IMG/VR virus record: IMGVR_UViG_3300021957_000361
Coordinates: 1 to 21,949 of that record
DNA length: 21,949 bases
DNA from: a virus
Direction: 5' to 3' (one strand)
Shown here: positions 1 to 8,627 of the stretch, in pieces
How the letters are laid out: the number at the start of each line of letters is the position of its first letter
How positions within the stretch are numbered: position 1 is the stretch's first letter
Notes under the pieces: generated by a model
Database searches by the model: none
Seen by the model: only the letters and a program-made list of their open reading frames with translations
What the model was told of the DNA's origin: nothing
Position numbers and translations under genes: made by a program

Positions 1-1
1 T

Positions 2-220
2 CAGTTAATTGTTAACTCGGGCAGCGCAGTGACTATTACATTACCTGCAAGTCCTAGTGCTGGTAGCGTGGTATTCATTAAAAACGCTGGCTCGGGTTTG
101 GTAACAGTGGCTCGTAATGGCTCAAAAATTAATTCAACTACAGACAACGGCGAGTTAGCAACGGATGCAGCCGCGTCTCTTGTTTACGTTGACACAACAA
201 TCGGATGGAAGGAGCTTTAA
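2..220 (+). CDS. Tail fibre-like protein, C-terminal part (5' end outside window)
   Basis: The reading frame is open from the first bases of the window, so this is the last 72 residues of a longer gene and not a separate small gene starting at the GTG at 29. The visible part is rich in short beta-strand motifs (for example VTITLPASPSAGSVVFIKN and a VTVARNGS segment) and ends in DTTIGWKEL. This style of C-terminus is common in tail fibre and appendage proteins of aquatic phages. Its stop codon directly abuts the ATG of the next tail gene, and its last codons carry that gene's ribosome binding site (AAGGAG). The two are therefore co-transcribed and probably translationally coupled. The exact function cannot be read from the fragment; assignment to the tail rests on the motif style and on the neighbours. 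Confidence 0.6.
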   Translation, partial: QLIVNSGSAVTITLPASPSAGSVVFIKNAGSGLVTVARNGSKINSTTDNGELATDAAASLVYVDTTIGWKEL

Positions 221-1984
221 ATGGCTATTAAACTAGGCGGCGGCGGTGGTGGAGTATCAGTACCTATTGGCGGCAAAATAGACTTACTCGATACAGCAGC
301 TACTGTAACAAAAGGCAGCGAAGTGTTTTTAAGAGATGGGATTACAACACCTTCTTCTACGTATCCTAACGCTCCGATAAAAAGTTATATTGCTAATGGG
401 ACTTTAGATACACAGTATTACGCTGAAACTATATCTCCTTGGCAGGGGGCAGCTACTGTTTATCCGTCTTTGGGTGGTGCAATGGCCGATACGGGAACTC
501 AAGAATTGTTTGTAGTCACCACATCCGGTTGGGTTAACAAATTTAGTGGGTATGGCACTTCTTTTGTAGGTTCTAGAAATCTGCGAGATGGTATTGTTTT
601 TCCTACTACTTGTACCGCAGCGGGTATATCACCCGTTAATTATCATAATACTGCTCGCGCTCAAGGCTCTAACATGGCTGGTGGTGACTTGAGAGCTTTT
701 ATTTCTGGAGACGGAGGTACTGGAGGCATACCGGCAATTGCATATCTTTCTGATGACCTGCAAACGCATTACGGTACTTTTGATATAGCTTCAGTAAGTG
801 GTTATGACTGGCATACTAGTAAAGACAGAATCAAAGCAGCGTTTGTAAGTAGTACTCAGTTTGTCGTTATACAGGCCAATCAATCCACGGATTCAACAGT
901 TTACATGATGCGTTACCCCGTCCCGAACTTTGCTGGCGGAAACTCATCAGGCTCTTTGGCGAATCAAACTGTGTCTACTATCTCACAGGGATCTCACCCT
1001 TGGTCTTGGCACGGAGAGATCGTCCCTTATTACAATAATGCAAATGCCGCCGCTGTTGGCTGGATTATGAATATATCAGGTGCCGCCGGTCAGAGGATTT
1101 ATTATTACAACGGCACAGCGAACGCCGTAACTGCGTACTTTAACTATGCAAGCTATGACACAACTAACATTCCTGTTAGTACCTCGTCTTCATATAGAGC
1201 GCCTTTTGCACATCACGCCAACGGAATTCAGTATATACGTTCTGGTCAGGTAAGCCCATTTTCAGGGGGCTATACAAATACGGGGAATAACAGGATTAAT
1301 TTCGCTACTTCGTATGGTACAAATGATTATGCGGGATATGCCTACAAGGATTCTTCTACTATTTATGTGGGTCATTCAACACAAAACAAAGCATTTACAA
1401 TGCACCCTACTACTAAAGCATTGGGAGCTAGTATTGATATGTCTTCGCAAGCAGCGCCTTATAGGTTTGCGTACCATAACAATGTTTTGTACAACCTGAA
1501 CGGCACAAACATCCACACCTACTCAACTACGAACAATGCTTTTGTTTCAACTATTGATATTAGCAGCAAAGTAAGCGGGACCAACGCTGTTGGTATAGCT
1601 CACGATGGAACTAACTTATATGTGCTTGATGGTTCTAATTCTAAAATTCACAAGTACAACGCAACAGGTTCCAGCTACGTTAGTTTTGTGACCCTTTCTG
1701 ACACGCCTCATACTTCGTCAACACTAGAATCAATTGCAATTGATTCTACAAAAAATGTGTTTTTTGTTACGCATGGAACTACTTGCGCTCTGTATGCTCT
1801 TGATGGAACTGCCAAGTTATCTTCCACGTCAGTAGATTGGAAAGACACAGATGTACATGATGGGCATATAGTTGGGTTGAGAGCTGGTGGGAGTTCACTT
1901 TCAAAAACGGCTACGGTGGATGTTGTCGGTAATCCGACAGGCAGTATTACTTCACCAACAACAAACTACTATAGGGTGGCTTAA
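221..1984 (+). CDS. Beta-propeller-like tail/receptor-binding protein
   Basis: A 587-aa protein with a glycine-rich N-terminus (MAIKLGGGGGG), a start seen in tail-associated proteins of marine phages. The ATG follows the upstream stop with no gap, and AAGGAG lies at a good distance. The C-terminal third has blades of roughly 40-45 residues that alternate hydrophobic strands with DGTNLYVLDG- or NNVLYNLNG-type turns, near residues 374, 413, 458 and 503. This resembles NHL/YVTN-type beta-propellers. No catalytic motif, signal peptide or membrane segment is seen. Position among tail genes and repeat architecture suggest an exposed tail appendage that may contact the host; the receptor role is inference. 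The middle of the protein (about residues 60-350) is Ser/Thr/Gly/Tyr-rich and I do not recognise a domain there. Confidence 0.6.
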   Translation: MAIKLGGGGGGVSVPIGGKIDLLDTAATVTKGSEVFLRDGITTPSSTYPNAPIKSYIANGTLDTQYYAETISPWQGAATVYPSLGGAMADTGTQELFVVTTSGWVNKFSGYGTSFVGSRNLRDGIVFPTTCTAAGISPVNYHNTARAQGSNMAGGDLRAFISGDGGTGGIPAIAYLSDDLQTHYGTFDIASVSGYDWHTSKDRIKAAFVSSTQFVVIQANQSTDSTVYMMRYPVPNFAGGNSSGSLANQTVSTISQGSHPWSWHGEIVPYYNNANAAAVGWIMNISGAAGQRIYYYNGTANAVTAYFNYASYDTTNIPVSTSSSYRAPFAHHANGIQYIRSGQVSPFSGGYTNTGNNRINFATSYGTNDYAGYAYKDSSTIYVGHSTQNKAFTMHPTTKALGASIDMSSQAAPYRFAYHNNVLYNLNGTNIHTYSTTNNAFVSTIDISSKVSGTNAVGIAHDGTNLYVLDGSNSKIHKYNATGSSYVSFVTLSDTPHTSSTLESIAIDSTKNVFFVTHGTTCALYALDGTAKLSSTSVDWKDTDVHDGHIVGLRAGGSSLSKTATVDVVGNPTGSITSPTTNYYRVA

Positions 1985-1986
1985 TC

Positions 1987-2172
1987 ATGGATCACGAAAA
2001 AATGTGCAGAGAACAGTTGCGGTTAAACTTATTACAAAGTGATGAAGTGGCTGCAATCATGGATCACGGTAAAAGAGCTGAAATACTAGCGTGGCGGCAA
2101 TTAATACGCGACTTCCCAGAAACTGCTGATTTTCCAGATATTACCAAAATCCCTGAACCAACTTGGGTGTAA
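1987..2172 (+). CDS. Small tail assembly chaperone-like protein
   Basis: A 61-aa acidic, helical protein. The C-terminal pattern WRQLIRDFPETADFPD...P resembles the small phage tail assembly chaperone family (Phage_tail_APC type), in which a W-x-x-L/Y-R-x-x-L-R-D motif is followed by proline-rich ends. It lies 2 bp after the beta-propeller gene and just before the next gene, in the same operon. Its start context is repeated in frame 72 bp downstream: the 14-bp sequence AATCATGGATCACG occurs at 1983-1996 and 2055-2068, giving a second internal MDH. The longer form is chosen because it is nearly contiguous with the upstream stop. The family assignment is by motif only and is moderately uncertain. 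Confidence 0.55.
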   Translation: MDHEKMCREQLRLNLLQSDEVAAIMDHGKRAEILAWRQLIRDFPETADFPDITKIPEPTWV

Positions 2173-2174
2173 TT

Positions 2175-2630
2175 ATGTTAGCAGAGATCAGTTTATTAGT
2201 AGGTGGTTTAAAGGCCCTTAACGAGGGCATCGCTGTCGTTAAAGAGTCTGGTAGCAACCTTACTGGTCTCGCTAAAGTTTTCGGCACCCTGACAGAAAGT
2301 AAGCAAGCGGTCGAGAAGATTGAGGCTGCTGCTGAAGATGGCGACCACATTCTGACCCAGGAAGAAGCGCTTGAGCTGGCCTGGGCAAAGAACGAGATTC
2401 GCGAAAAAGAAAAAGAACTCAAGAAGGTTACGCCGCGAATGGTGTGGCGCGACATGTTAACCATCCAACATAAATCGCTGATGGAACACAAACATAAGCT
2501 TGAGAAAGAGCGCCTAGCGCGTAACCGAGCAATCACTAAGCGCGACGATCTGATAAAGAATGCGGCAAGTCTTTGCCTACTTTTATGCGTTGGAGTTGGA
2601 GTAGCATATTTCTGGATGCCACTCGTTTAA
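2175..2630 (+). CDS. Coiled-coil protein with C-terminal membrane segment
   Basis: A 151-aa protein of unknown function. The ATG at 2175 is chosen over an in-frame TTG at 2163, because the TTG would overlap the upstream stop and ATG is the normal start. The N-terminus is amphipathic with small residues. Residues of about 60-125 are highly charged (E/K-rich, for example KNEIREKEKELKK) and likely form a helical coiled coil. The last 20 residues (ASLCLLLCVGVGVAYFWMPLV) form one hydrophobic segment, so the protein is probably a C-tail-anchored membrane protein. It sits inside the tail operon and ends about 50 bp before a promoter-like sequence. Alternatives are a tail-associated membrane protein or a lysis accessory (holin- or spanin-like) protein; neither is supported by a specific motif. 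Confidence 0.6.
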   Translation: MLAEISLLVGGLKALNEGIAVVKESGSNLTGLAKVFGTLTESKQAVEKIEAAAEDGDHILTQEEALELAWAKNEIREKEKELKKVTPRMVWRDMLTIQHKSLMEHKHKLEKERLARNRAITKRDDLIKNAASLCLLLCVGVGVAYFWMPLV

Positions 2631-2636
2631 CTTAGG

Positions 2637-2665
2637 TTTCACAGTAATAGTAAAGCTATTATAAT
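2637..2665 (+). promoter_or_regulatory. Promoter with palindromic operator upstream of 565-aa tail gene
   Basis: A TATAAT -10 box lies at 2660-2665. A -35-like TTTCAC (2637-2642, 17-bp spacer) or TTCACA (2638-2643, 16-bp spacer, 5 of 6 to consensus) lies upstream. Inside the promoter is a perfect inverted repeat, TAATAG-TAAAG-CTATTA (2645-2661), of the same type found before several minus-strand operons. The palindrome centre is 28 bp upstream of the ATG at 2681. This suggests an independently regulated transcript for the distal tail genes. Confidence 0.6.
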
Positions 2666-2680
2666 GTCGTAGAGGTAATT

Positions 2681-4378
2681 ATGGCGTATTTTAAAAGAGA
2701 CAGGTTCAGCGGTATTGCTCCTGGGATTTCTCCTAGGTTGGTCGCTGACCAGTTTGGACAGGTAGCACAAAACATAGACTTTGAGTCTGGCCGTTTAGTC
2801 GCGACCAGTGAAAACTCCGATACGCATACGTTGCAAAACGGTGCCCGCCGATCAATCTATTACTACAACGACACAACCTGGCTGGAATGGTCCGAGGATG
2901 GCATATCTGCTGTTGAAGGCCCAATCCCTGGTGATACGTTAAACAGGCTGTACTTTACCGGTGACGATTACCCACGTTTAGGTAGTCAGGCTACGCTGCC
3001 TAATAACACGTGGCGTCTTGGAGTTCCTGCGCCATCCGGTACACCAACTGTTGCAAAGTCTGGTACAGCAGACGCGGACGCAACACCCAACGACGTTTCT
3101 TATGTTTATACGTTGGTAACGGCTGATGGTAGAGAAGGCCCTCCTTCTAGCCCCAGCGCTGTAATCGAACTGACCGACGGTGAGACAGCGACGATAAGCA
3201 TGCCTGCAAGTTATAACCCTTCTGGCTCGGGCCATAACTTTGCAAGCAGCAATAGCGGTAATGCGTTAAAGCGCATTTACCGTTCTAACACTGGCTCGAC
3301 TAATACGCAGTTTCAGTTTTTAAAAGAGATAAACTTTAGCCAGACTAGTTGGCCAGACAATGCCGACGCCGCTACTTTAGGTGAGGTACTACCCAGCGGT
3401 ACATGGATTGGGCCGCCTGACGATAATACTTCGCTATACCCAGACGGTCCTCTCAAGGGGCTGATTCCGTTAGCTCAAGGCGTTATGGCGGGCTTCACAG
3501 GTAAACGCTTTTGTCTTAGCGAGCCATTCCTACCCCACGCTTGGCCAATTCAATACAGAATCACCACCGAAGAAGACATTGTTGCCATAGCGTCTACAGC
3601 AAATGGTGTAGCTGCGCTGACAAATGGACAACCTTATTTTATTACGGGCACCGATCCGAGTGCCATGACCGCGGTCCGCATAGACTTAGCGCAAGCCTGC
3701 GTCAACGTAAACAGTGTCGTGGATATGGGTAGTTATGTTCTTTATGCAGGGCCAGATGGTTTATGTGCCGTGGAGAGCGCTTCGGGGTCCGTGGTCACAG
3801 CCGGACTTATTAGTGTTAAACAATGGAACAGTGATTTTAACCCAACAACAATTCGTGCATTTAGACACGAGGGCACATACGTTGCGTTTAATGCATCAGG
3901 CGGCTGGGTCTATGATCCACGGGGTGACGAAAGCGCGTTGTCTACACTTACTCTTTCTGGAGAAGTTAGGGGTGGGTATACAAATCCCAAGGATGGCGAG
4001 CTGTATGTAATCGTAGGAAACAAGATACAAAAATATCGTGGCAGCAACACAAGCAAGACGTTGTCTTTTAAGAGTAAAAAGTTTGTTACACCGTCACCAG
4101 TGTCTATGGGCTGGGTTTCAGTTCACGCAAATACTTACCCAGTAACCATAAAAGTATATGGCGACAGCACTTTGATTGCGCATTACACGCTCACACAGTC
4201 TGGCTCGACATATACACAAGCAACGACAGTTCCCAGTGGTATTAGTAACGGTACATTACGCGAGCCAGTAATGCGTATGCCTGCAGTTGTTGCCCAAGAG
4301 TGGGAGATACAGGTCGAAGGCACTGACATTAATGAGTTCTGTCTTGCACAGAGCATGGACGAGATACGTCAATCATGA
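2681..4378 (+). CDS. Phage tail structural protein (565 aa)
   Basis: A 565-aa protein beginning MAYFKRDRFSGIAPGISPRL. The early GIAPGISPRLVADQFGQVAQNIDFESGRL stretch (residues about 10-38) is typical of large phage structural proteins encoded beside tail-tip genes. Near residues 138-165 there is a fibronectin-III-like strand pattern (YVYTLVTADGREGPPSSPS). The rest is beta-rich with repeated GxYVLYAGPDGL- and GGYTNPKDGELYVIVG-type blades, consistent with a propeller or beta-sandwich. It has its own RBS (AGAGG, 5 nt before ATG) and a promoter just upstream. Its stop overlaps the start of the 1184-aa gene (ATGA), so the two are translationally coupled. It is probably part of the distal tail; the exact structural role is not determined. 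Confidence 0.65.
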   Translation: MAYFKRDRFSGIAPGISPRLVADQFGQVAQNIDFESGRLVATSENSDTHTLQNGARRSIYYYNDTTWLEWSEDGISAVEGPIPGDTLNRLYFTGDDYPRLGSQATLPNNTWRLGVPAPSGTPTVAKSGTADADATPNDVSYVYTLVTADGREGPPSSPSAVIELTDGETATISMPASYNPSGSGHNFASSNSGNALKRIYRSNTGSTNTQFQFLKEINFSQTSWPDNADAATLGEVLPSGTWIGPPDDNTSLYPDGPLKGLIPLAQGVMAGFTGKRFCLSEPFLPHAWPIQYRITTEEDIVAIASTANGVAALTNGQPYFITGTDPSAMTAVRIDLAQACVNVNSVVDMGSYVLYAGPDGLCAVESASGSVVTAGLISVKQWNSDFNPTTIRAFRHEGTYVAFNASGGWVYDPRGDESALSTLTLSGEVRGGYTNPKDGELYVIVGNKIQKYRGSNTSKTLSFKSKKFVTPSPVSMGWVSVHANTYPVTIKVYGDSTLIAHYTLTQSGSTYTQATTVPSGISNGTLREPVMRMPAVVAQEWEIQVEGTDINEFCLAQSMDEIRQS

Positions 4379-7300
4379 CAGTACGCCCTACAAAAATTCC
4401 AGGTATACCTAAACCACCTGTTTCTGCAGGACCAGAACTCAGGCGCTACCTAGAAAGTCTTGCCGAAGCGGTAGAAATACGGCTTGGTCGTAAGGGTGAT
4501 CCTCGTGATCGCGCGGTTACATTGCGTGAGTTAATAGCGTCTGGATTAGCGCGTGAACTTCGAGGAAACCCTTTTAATCCAAACAACCCTCCAGGGACTC
4601 CTCCTGATTTTGTTAGTGACGATAATGTTGATGTTACTGTAGTCCCACCACAACCTACAGGTTTTACTGCAGACGGTGCTTATAGCGTTGTAAATCTATA
4701 TTGGGATTTTCCTTTATACACGGGCCCGAATCATTCGCATACTGAGATATATAGCTACCCTTCAGACAACCTTGCCTCCGCTATAGATCAGGGGGTTATT
4801 GGTGTTATTACAGGGCGTGCATATACAGATCCTGTAGGAGAAGGCGTAACTCGTTATTACTGGATACGTCACGTAAACGAGCATGGGACTGTTGGTCCGT
4901 GGAACAGCGGCAACGGCACAGTAGCTACAACGGCACTAAATGTAGATCAATTGTTGGAGGAGCTAGAGCGTAGCATACCGGCTGTTGCTTTAGTCCAGGG
5001 TCTTGAACCTATATCCGTCGTTGATACCTTACCGAACGTTTCGGGGTATACCGGCCCGCAAGTCGTGTTTTTAACAAGTGATGGAAAAATTTATCGCTTG
5101 ATTAGTGGTGCGTGGACGGCGGCTGTGCCTACGGTCGACTTAACAGGCACGATAGCATCGTTGCAGATTGCCAACGATGCCGTTACTAATGCAAAGATTG
5201 CAGTTAATGCAATACAAGGTGATGTCATTGCTGCTAGTGCAATTACCGCTGACAAAATAAACGCTAGTGCTGTTACTTCATTAGCAATTGCTAATGACGC
5301 AATTACTAATGCAAAGATTGCTGTAAATGCGATACAAGGTGATGTTATTGCTGCTGGTGCAATTACTACTGATAAAATAAGCGCTGGTGCCATTACTTCA
5401 TTATTAATTGCTAATGGCGCAATTACTAATGCAGAGATTGCAGTTGATGCAATACAAGGTGATGTGATTGCAGCAGGCGCGATAGATGCTGATAAGATTG
5501 CAACTGCTGCAATAACTGAAACAAAGATTGCTGCGGACGCCGTTACTAATGCAAAGATTGCTGTAAATGCAATCCAAGGTGATGTAATTGCTGCTGGGGC
5601 AATTACTGAAACTAAAATAGGTCAAGACGCCGTTACTAATGCAAAGATTGCTAACGACGCAATTCAAGGTGATGTGATTGCTGCTAATGCGATTACTGAA
5701 ACTAAAATAGGTCAAGACGCCGTTACTAATGCAAAGATTGCTAATAATGCAATCCAAGGTGATGTGATTGCTGCTAATGCAATTACTGAAACTAAAATAA
5801 GTAGCAGCGCAATTACTGCTCCAAAGATTTCAGCTAATGCCATAACAGCTGGGAAAATTGCTGCTGGAGCTGTTACAGCAAATGCCATAACAGCAAATGC
5901 AATTACTGCTGGAAAAATTGCAGCTGGTGCAGTCGAAGCAAACAAGATAGCCGCTAACGCAGTTACTGCAGCTAAAATAAGTGCAGCGGCTGTAGTAGCA
6001 GGAAAGCTCGCTGCAGGGGCTGTTACAGCCGATAAAATACTAGCTAATGCAATTACTGCTGGGAAAATTGCGACTGGTGCAGTAGAAGCAGACAAGATAG
6101 CCGCTAACGCAGTTACTGCTGCAAAGATAACAGCAGCCGCTGTAGTAGCAGGAAAGATTGCAGCTAATGCAGTTACCGCTACTAATATTCAAGCAAACGC
6201 AGTGACAGCTGCGAAAATAAATGCGGGCGCAGTTGCAACAGATAAATTAGCAGCCAATGCTGTAACAGCAGTAAAAATACAAGCCGCCGCAATAGAAGCT
6301 GGAAAGATTGCAGCTAATGCAGTTACAGCCGCTACGATTGCAGCTGGAGCAGTTACTGCAACAAAGATACAAGCAAATGCTGTTACAGCTAATGCAATTG
6401 CAGCTAACGCCGTTACGGCTAACGAAATTGCTGTTGGTACTATTACAGCCTTAGAAATTGCTAGTGGCGCAATTACTGCAGCAGAGATAGCTGCAAATAC
6501 TATAACTGCGTCACAGATAAACGCTGGAGCAATTACTGCAACAGAGATAGCTGCTAACGCTGTTACCGCTAATGCAATTGCAACTAATGCAGTTACCGCT
6601 AACGAAATTGCTGCTGGTGCAATTACAGCCTTAGAAATTGCTAGTGGTGCAATTACTGCCGCAAAAATAGCTGCAAATACTATAACTGCGGCACAAATAA
6701 ACGCTGGAGCAATTACTGCTACTGAACTAGCTACCAACGCAGTGACTGCCGTTAAGATTCAAGCAGGCGCTATAACTGCCACTAAAATTCAAGCAGGCGC
6801 GATAACAGCGTTGCAGATTGCTGCAGGTGCTATTACGGCCAATGAGTTAGCAGCGAATAGCGTCACAGCTAATGAAATTGCTGCTGGCGCGATTACAGCT
6901 GGAGCGATAGCTGCTGACGCAATTAGTGCATCCACAATGATTTCTGACGGGGTAATTGTAGGCAACAAGATAGCTGCTAACGCGATTACCTCAGCTAAAA
7001 TTCAAGCGGGTGCAGTTAGCGCTAACGAAATTGCTGCTGGCGCAATAACAGCTACAAAGATCGGAGCTGGCGAAATAGACGCAAGCAAGCTGGTTATTGA
7101 TGGCTCTTCGATTACATCTGTAATCAGCGGCGGGAAACCTACTCTTCAGCTTGGAAATGTGATCGCCAACAAAATTACATCTGGTACCCTCAATGCCGCA
7201 AATATAACAGTTACTAATTTATATGCAGACAACATTTCTGGTGATATTAATACCTTAGTTCCATTTTCTTTAGCCTCACCTGTGCAGATTGCTGGTGGTG

Positions 7301-7929
7301 ACACGCAAGTTTGGTCGGGGCAATTTCCCGCTGCTGGAACAAACGGTAAAGCCAAAAAACCCTACATATCAGCTGTGGGTTATGGTATCTGGGAAAACGA
7401 TGTTGTCTATAAAGTTAAGTTACAAATGAAGGTTAATTCTTCGCCATCCGCTGTTACTGTAGGTACTTGTACAGCCAATACCATAAGAAATTACGGGGGC
7501 TTCTTTTGGCATGAAGCAACTTTTTCGGGTGATAAGCGTTCAGTACTACCAAGTGGAGCAATATTAAGAATTGGCAGTAACGTTAGAGGTACTGTTACAG
7601 CTGCTAGTTATAACGCTACTTCAAATGTGACTACCCTTATATACCAGCCACAAGTTGGTCTTTCTGCCGGCAGTACGGTTACGGCTACACCTACTGTCGC
7701 ATATCAAACTGTTTCTACTATCTTTTTCAGAGCTGATTACGATGACCACCCTGAGCCGTTTGCTATTTCGGGCGGTTTATCAGCAGGCGTTACTGCAAGC
7801 GTTGATGCCAGAATTATGTTTGATACCTATACTAAAAGCTATCAACAGATACCTAGTACTCCGCATGCTACTAACTGGAACCACGACCAGGTGTTCGATC
7901 TTGATGGCCTAATGATGAGTTTAAGATGA
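4375..7929 (+). CDS. Large tail-tip/fibre protein with about 63 decapeptide repeats
   Basis: An 1184-aa protein. Residues 1-100 contain a Pro-rich start and a helical segment (LRRYLESLAEAVEIRLGRKG). Residues of about 105-185 look like a fibronectin-III domain (PTGFTADGAYSVVNLYWDF... RYYWIRHVNEHGTVGPW). Residues 269-899 are an almost uninterrupted array of 10-residue repeats with consensus A-[IV]-T-A-x-[KEA]-I-x-A-[NG]. The last 285 residues return to non-repetitive beta-rich sequence and may form the binding or trimer-capping domain. Similar ITAxKIAAGAV repeats occur in host-specificity and tail-fibre proteins of siphophages, so a fibre or shaft role is likely. It starts by an ATGA overlap with the preceding tail gene, and its own stop overlaps the next start in the same way. 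The antisense ORFs seen across the repeat are artefacts of its simple composition. Confidence 0.75.
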   Translation: MTVRPTKIPGIPKPPVSAGPELRRYLESLAEAVEIRLGRKGDPRDRAVTLRELIASGLARELRGNPFNPNNPPGTPPDFVSDDNVDVTVVPPQPTGFTADGAYSVVNLYWDFPLYTGPNHSHTEIYSYPSDNLASAIDQGVIGVITGRAYTDPVGEGVTRYYWIRHVNEHGTVGPWNSGNGTVATTALNVDQLLEELERSIPAVALVQGLEPISVVDTLPNVSGYTGPQVVFLTSDGKIYRLISGAWTAAVPTVDLTGTIASLQIANDAVTNAKIAVNAIQGDVIAASAITADKINASAVTSLAIANDAITNAKIAVNAIQGDVIAAGAITTDKISAGAITSLLIANGAITNAEIAVDAIQGDVIAAGAIDADKIATAAITETKIAADAVTNAKIAVNAIQGDVIAAGAITETKIGQDAVTNAKIANDAIQGDVIAANAITETKIGQDAVTNAKIANNAIQGDVIAANAITETKISSSAITAPKISANAITAGKIAAGAVTANAITANAITAGKIAAGAVEANKIAANAVTAAKISAAAVVAGKLAAGAVTADKILANAITAGKIATGAVEADKIAANAVTAAKITAAAVVAGKIAANAVTATNIQANAVTAAKINAGAVATDKLAANAVTAVKIQAAAIEAGKIAANAVTAATIAAGAVTATKIQANAVTANAIAANAVTANEIAVGTITALEIASGAITAAEIAANTITASQINAGAITATEIAANAVTANAIATNAVTANEIAAGAITALEIASGAITAAKIAANTITAAQINAGAITATELATNAVTAVKIQAGAITATKIQAGAITALQIAAGAITANELAANSVTANEIAAGAITAGAIAADAISASTMISDGVIVGNKIAANAITSAKIQAGAVSANEIAAGAITATKIGAGEIDASKLVIDGSSITSVISGGKPTLQLGNVIANKITSGTLNAANITVTNLYADNISGDINTLVPFSLASPVQIAGGDTQVWSGQFPAAGTNGKAKKPYISAVGYGIWENDVVYKVKLQMKVNSSPSAVTVGTCTANTIRNYGGFFWHEATFSGDKRSVLPSGAILRIGSNVRGTVTAASYNATSNVTTLIYQPQVGLSAGSTVTATPTVAYQTVSTIFFRADYDDHPEPFAISGGLSAGVTASVDARIMFDTYTKSYQQIPSTPHATNWNHDQVFDLDGLMMSLR
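5179..7071 (+). repeat. Tandem 30-bp coding repeats (decapeptide array)
   Basis: About 63 in-frame 30-bp units, one of them 33 bp (GVIVGNKIAAN). The first part (5179-5790) has higher-order structure: the unit encoding AIQGDVIAA recurs six times, at spacings of 120, 120, 120, 90 and 90 bp, which is 4 or 3 decapeptides per super-repeat. Later units are more uniform (AVTANEIAAG type). The near-identical 90- and 120-bp blocks look like recent duplications by unequal recombination or slippage. Confidence 0.9.
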
Positions 7930-8273
7930 CACAGCTTTTTGTTAAATATGATATTGATACTGAAACGGTACTTGCTGGCCCACAGGGCGTTGCTCCCGAT
8001 GATACTTGGGTGCCGTTTATACCAGCGGAAAATTTAAAACCTCGACAGAAGTCACAAACAAAATGGTTAGAAGATTTAAAAGTAGTAGCGCAAGTCGCGG
8101 GTGATGAACATGCGCCGAATTACGCGGAACAGCGCAGAAACACCTATCCAAAAATTAGCGAACAGTTGGATAAGCTGTTTCATGATATTGATAGCGGTGT
8201 ACTGGATAAAACCGGAAGCTTTTATCAAACTATTAAAGAAGTTAAGGACAGTATACCGAAGCCAGCAGAATAA
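7926..8273 (+). CDS. Conserved phage tail-end protein, function unknown
   Basis: A 115-aa protein whose ATG overlaps the stop of the large tail protein (ATGA), indicating translational coupling. Residues of about 64-115 (YAEQRRNTYPKISEQLDKLF, then HDIDSGVLDKTGSFYQTIKEVKD) follow a pattern I associate with small conserved phage proteins encoded directly after tail fibre genes in aquatic phages: RRxxYPxIxxQLDxLxHDIxxG...GxFYxxIKxVKDxxPK. It is soluble and mostly helical in this part. It could be a tail fibre assembly protein or a minor virion component. There is no catalytic motif. Confidence 0.65.
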   Translation: MTQLFVKYDIDTETVLAGPQGVAPDDTWVPFIPAENLKPRQKSQTKWLEDLKVVAQVAGDEHAPNYAEQRRNTYPKISEQLDKLFHDIDSGVLDKTGSFYQTIKEVKDSIPKPAE

Positions 8274-8297
8274 TATGTAACCACCTGGGAGATAATC

Positions 8298-8396
8298 ATG
8301 CACAAAGGTAAAGGTAAGCAGTGTATTTTGAACCAGCCAGACAAGGCTAAGAAAAAGAAAGCTAAGAAGAAAGGTAAAAAGAACTATGGCTACTGA
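8298..8396 (+). CDS. Very small lysine-rich protein
   Basis: A 32-aa peptide, MHKGKGKQCILNQPDK followed by a run of Lys/Ala/Gly and ending KNYGY. A good RBS (GGGAG, 6 nt before ATG) precedes it. Its end overlaps the start of the HNH-like gene by 11 bp, which fits a coupled pair. Fifteen of 32 residues are Lys, so it probably binds nucleic acid or another polyanion; this is inference from composition. Small Lys-rich proteins in this position are common in phage tail-end cassettes. Confidence 0.5.
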   Translation: MHKGKGKQCILNQPDKAKKKKAKKKGKKNYGY

Positions 8397-8622
8397 GCGT
8401 AACTATAAGAAAGAATACAAAGAGTATCATAGTAAAGACGGGCAAAAGAAGAATCGCGCGGGGCGAAACACGGCCCGCCGTCGAGCGCTTGCTGCAGGCA
8501 AAGTAAAAAAAGGAAGCACAAAAGACGTCCATCACAAAGATGGTAACCCGCGTAACAACAAGAGTAATAACATCGCGGTTGTTAGCCGTAAAAAGAATCG
8601 TGGTAAGTACAGATTTGCATAG
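8386..8622 (+). CDS. Small basic HNH-like protein
   Basis: A 78-aa highly basic protein. Residues 48-60 read VHHKDGNPRNNKS, followed by NNIAVVSRKKNRG. This matches the core of HNH-type nuclease domains (HH-x-DGN-x-x-NN-x-x-N). The N-terminal half is Lys/Arg-rich (RNTARRRALAAGK) and likely contacts DNA. It is shorter than active HNH endonucleases (normally about 100 aa or more), so nuclease activity is uncertain; it may be a minimal HNH or a DNA-binding relative. It is the last recognisable gene of the rightward structural operon, and no rho-independent terminator is visible after it. Confidence 0.65.
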   Translation: MATERNYKKEYKEYHSKDGQKKNRAGRNTARRRALAAGKVKKGSTKDVHHKDGNPRNNKSNNIAVVSRKKNRGKYRFA

Positions 8623-8627
8623 CCTTC

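Noticed and set aside
2141-2536. Minus-strand 131-aa ORF
   Set aside because: It is fully antisense to the coiled-coil gene, Ser-rich, with no start signals and no similarity to known proteins.
5091-6737. Antisense ORFs on the minus strand across the repeat region
   Set aside because: They are low-complexity mirrors of the decapeptide repeat (Ala/Ile/Val-rich), lack RBSs and overlap a clear structural gene completely.
5179-7071. CRISPR-like or satellite tandem repeats
   Set aside because: The 30-bp repeats are in frame inside one long ORF, vary at synonymous positions and have no spacers. They are coding repeats.
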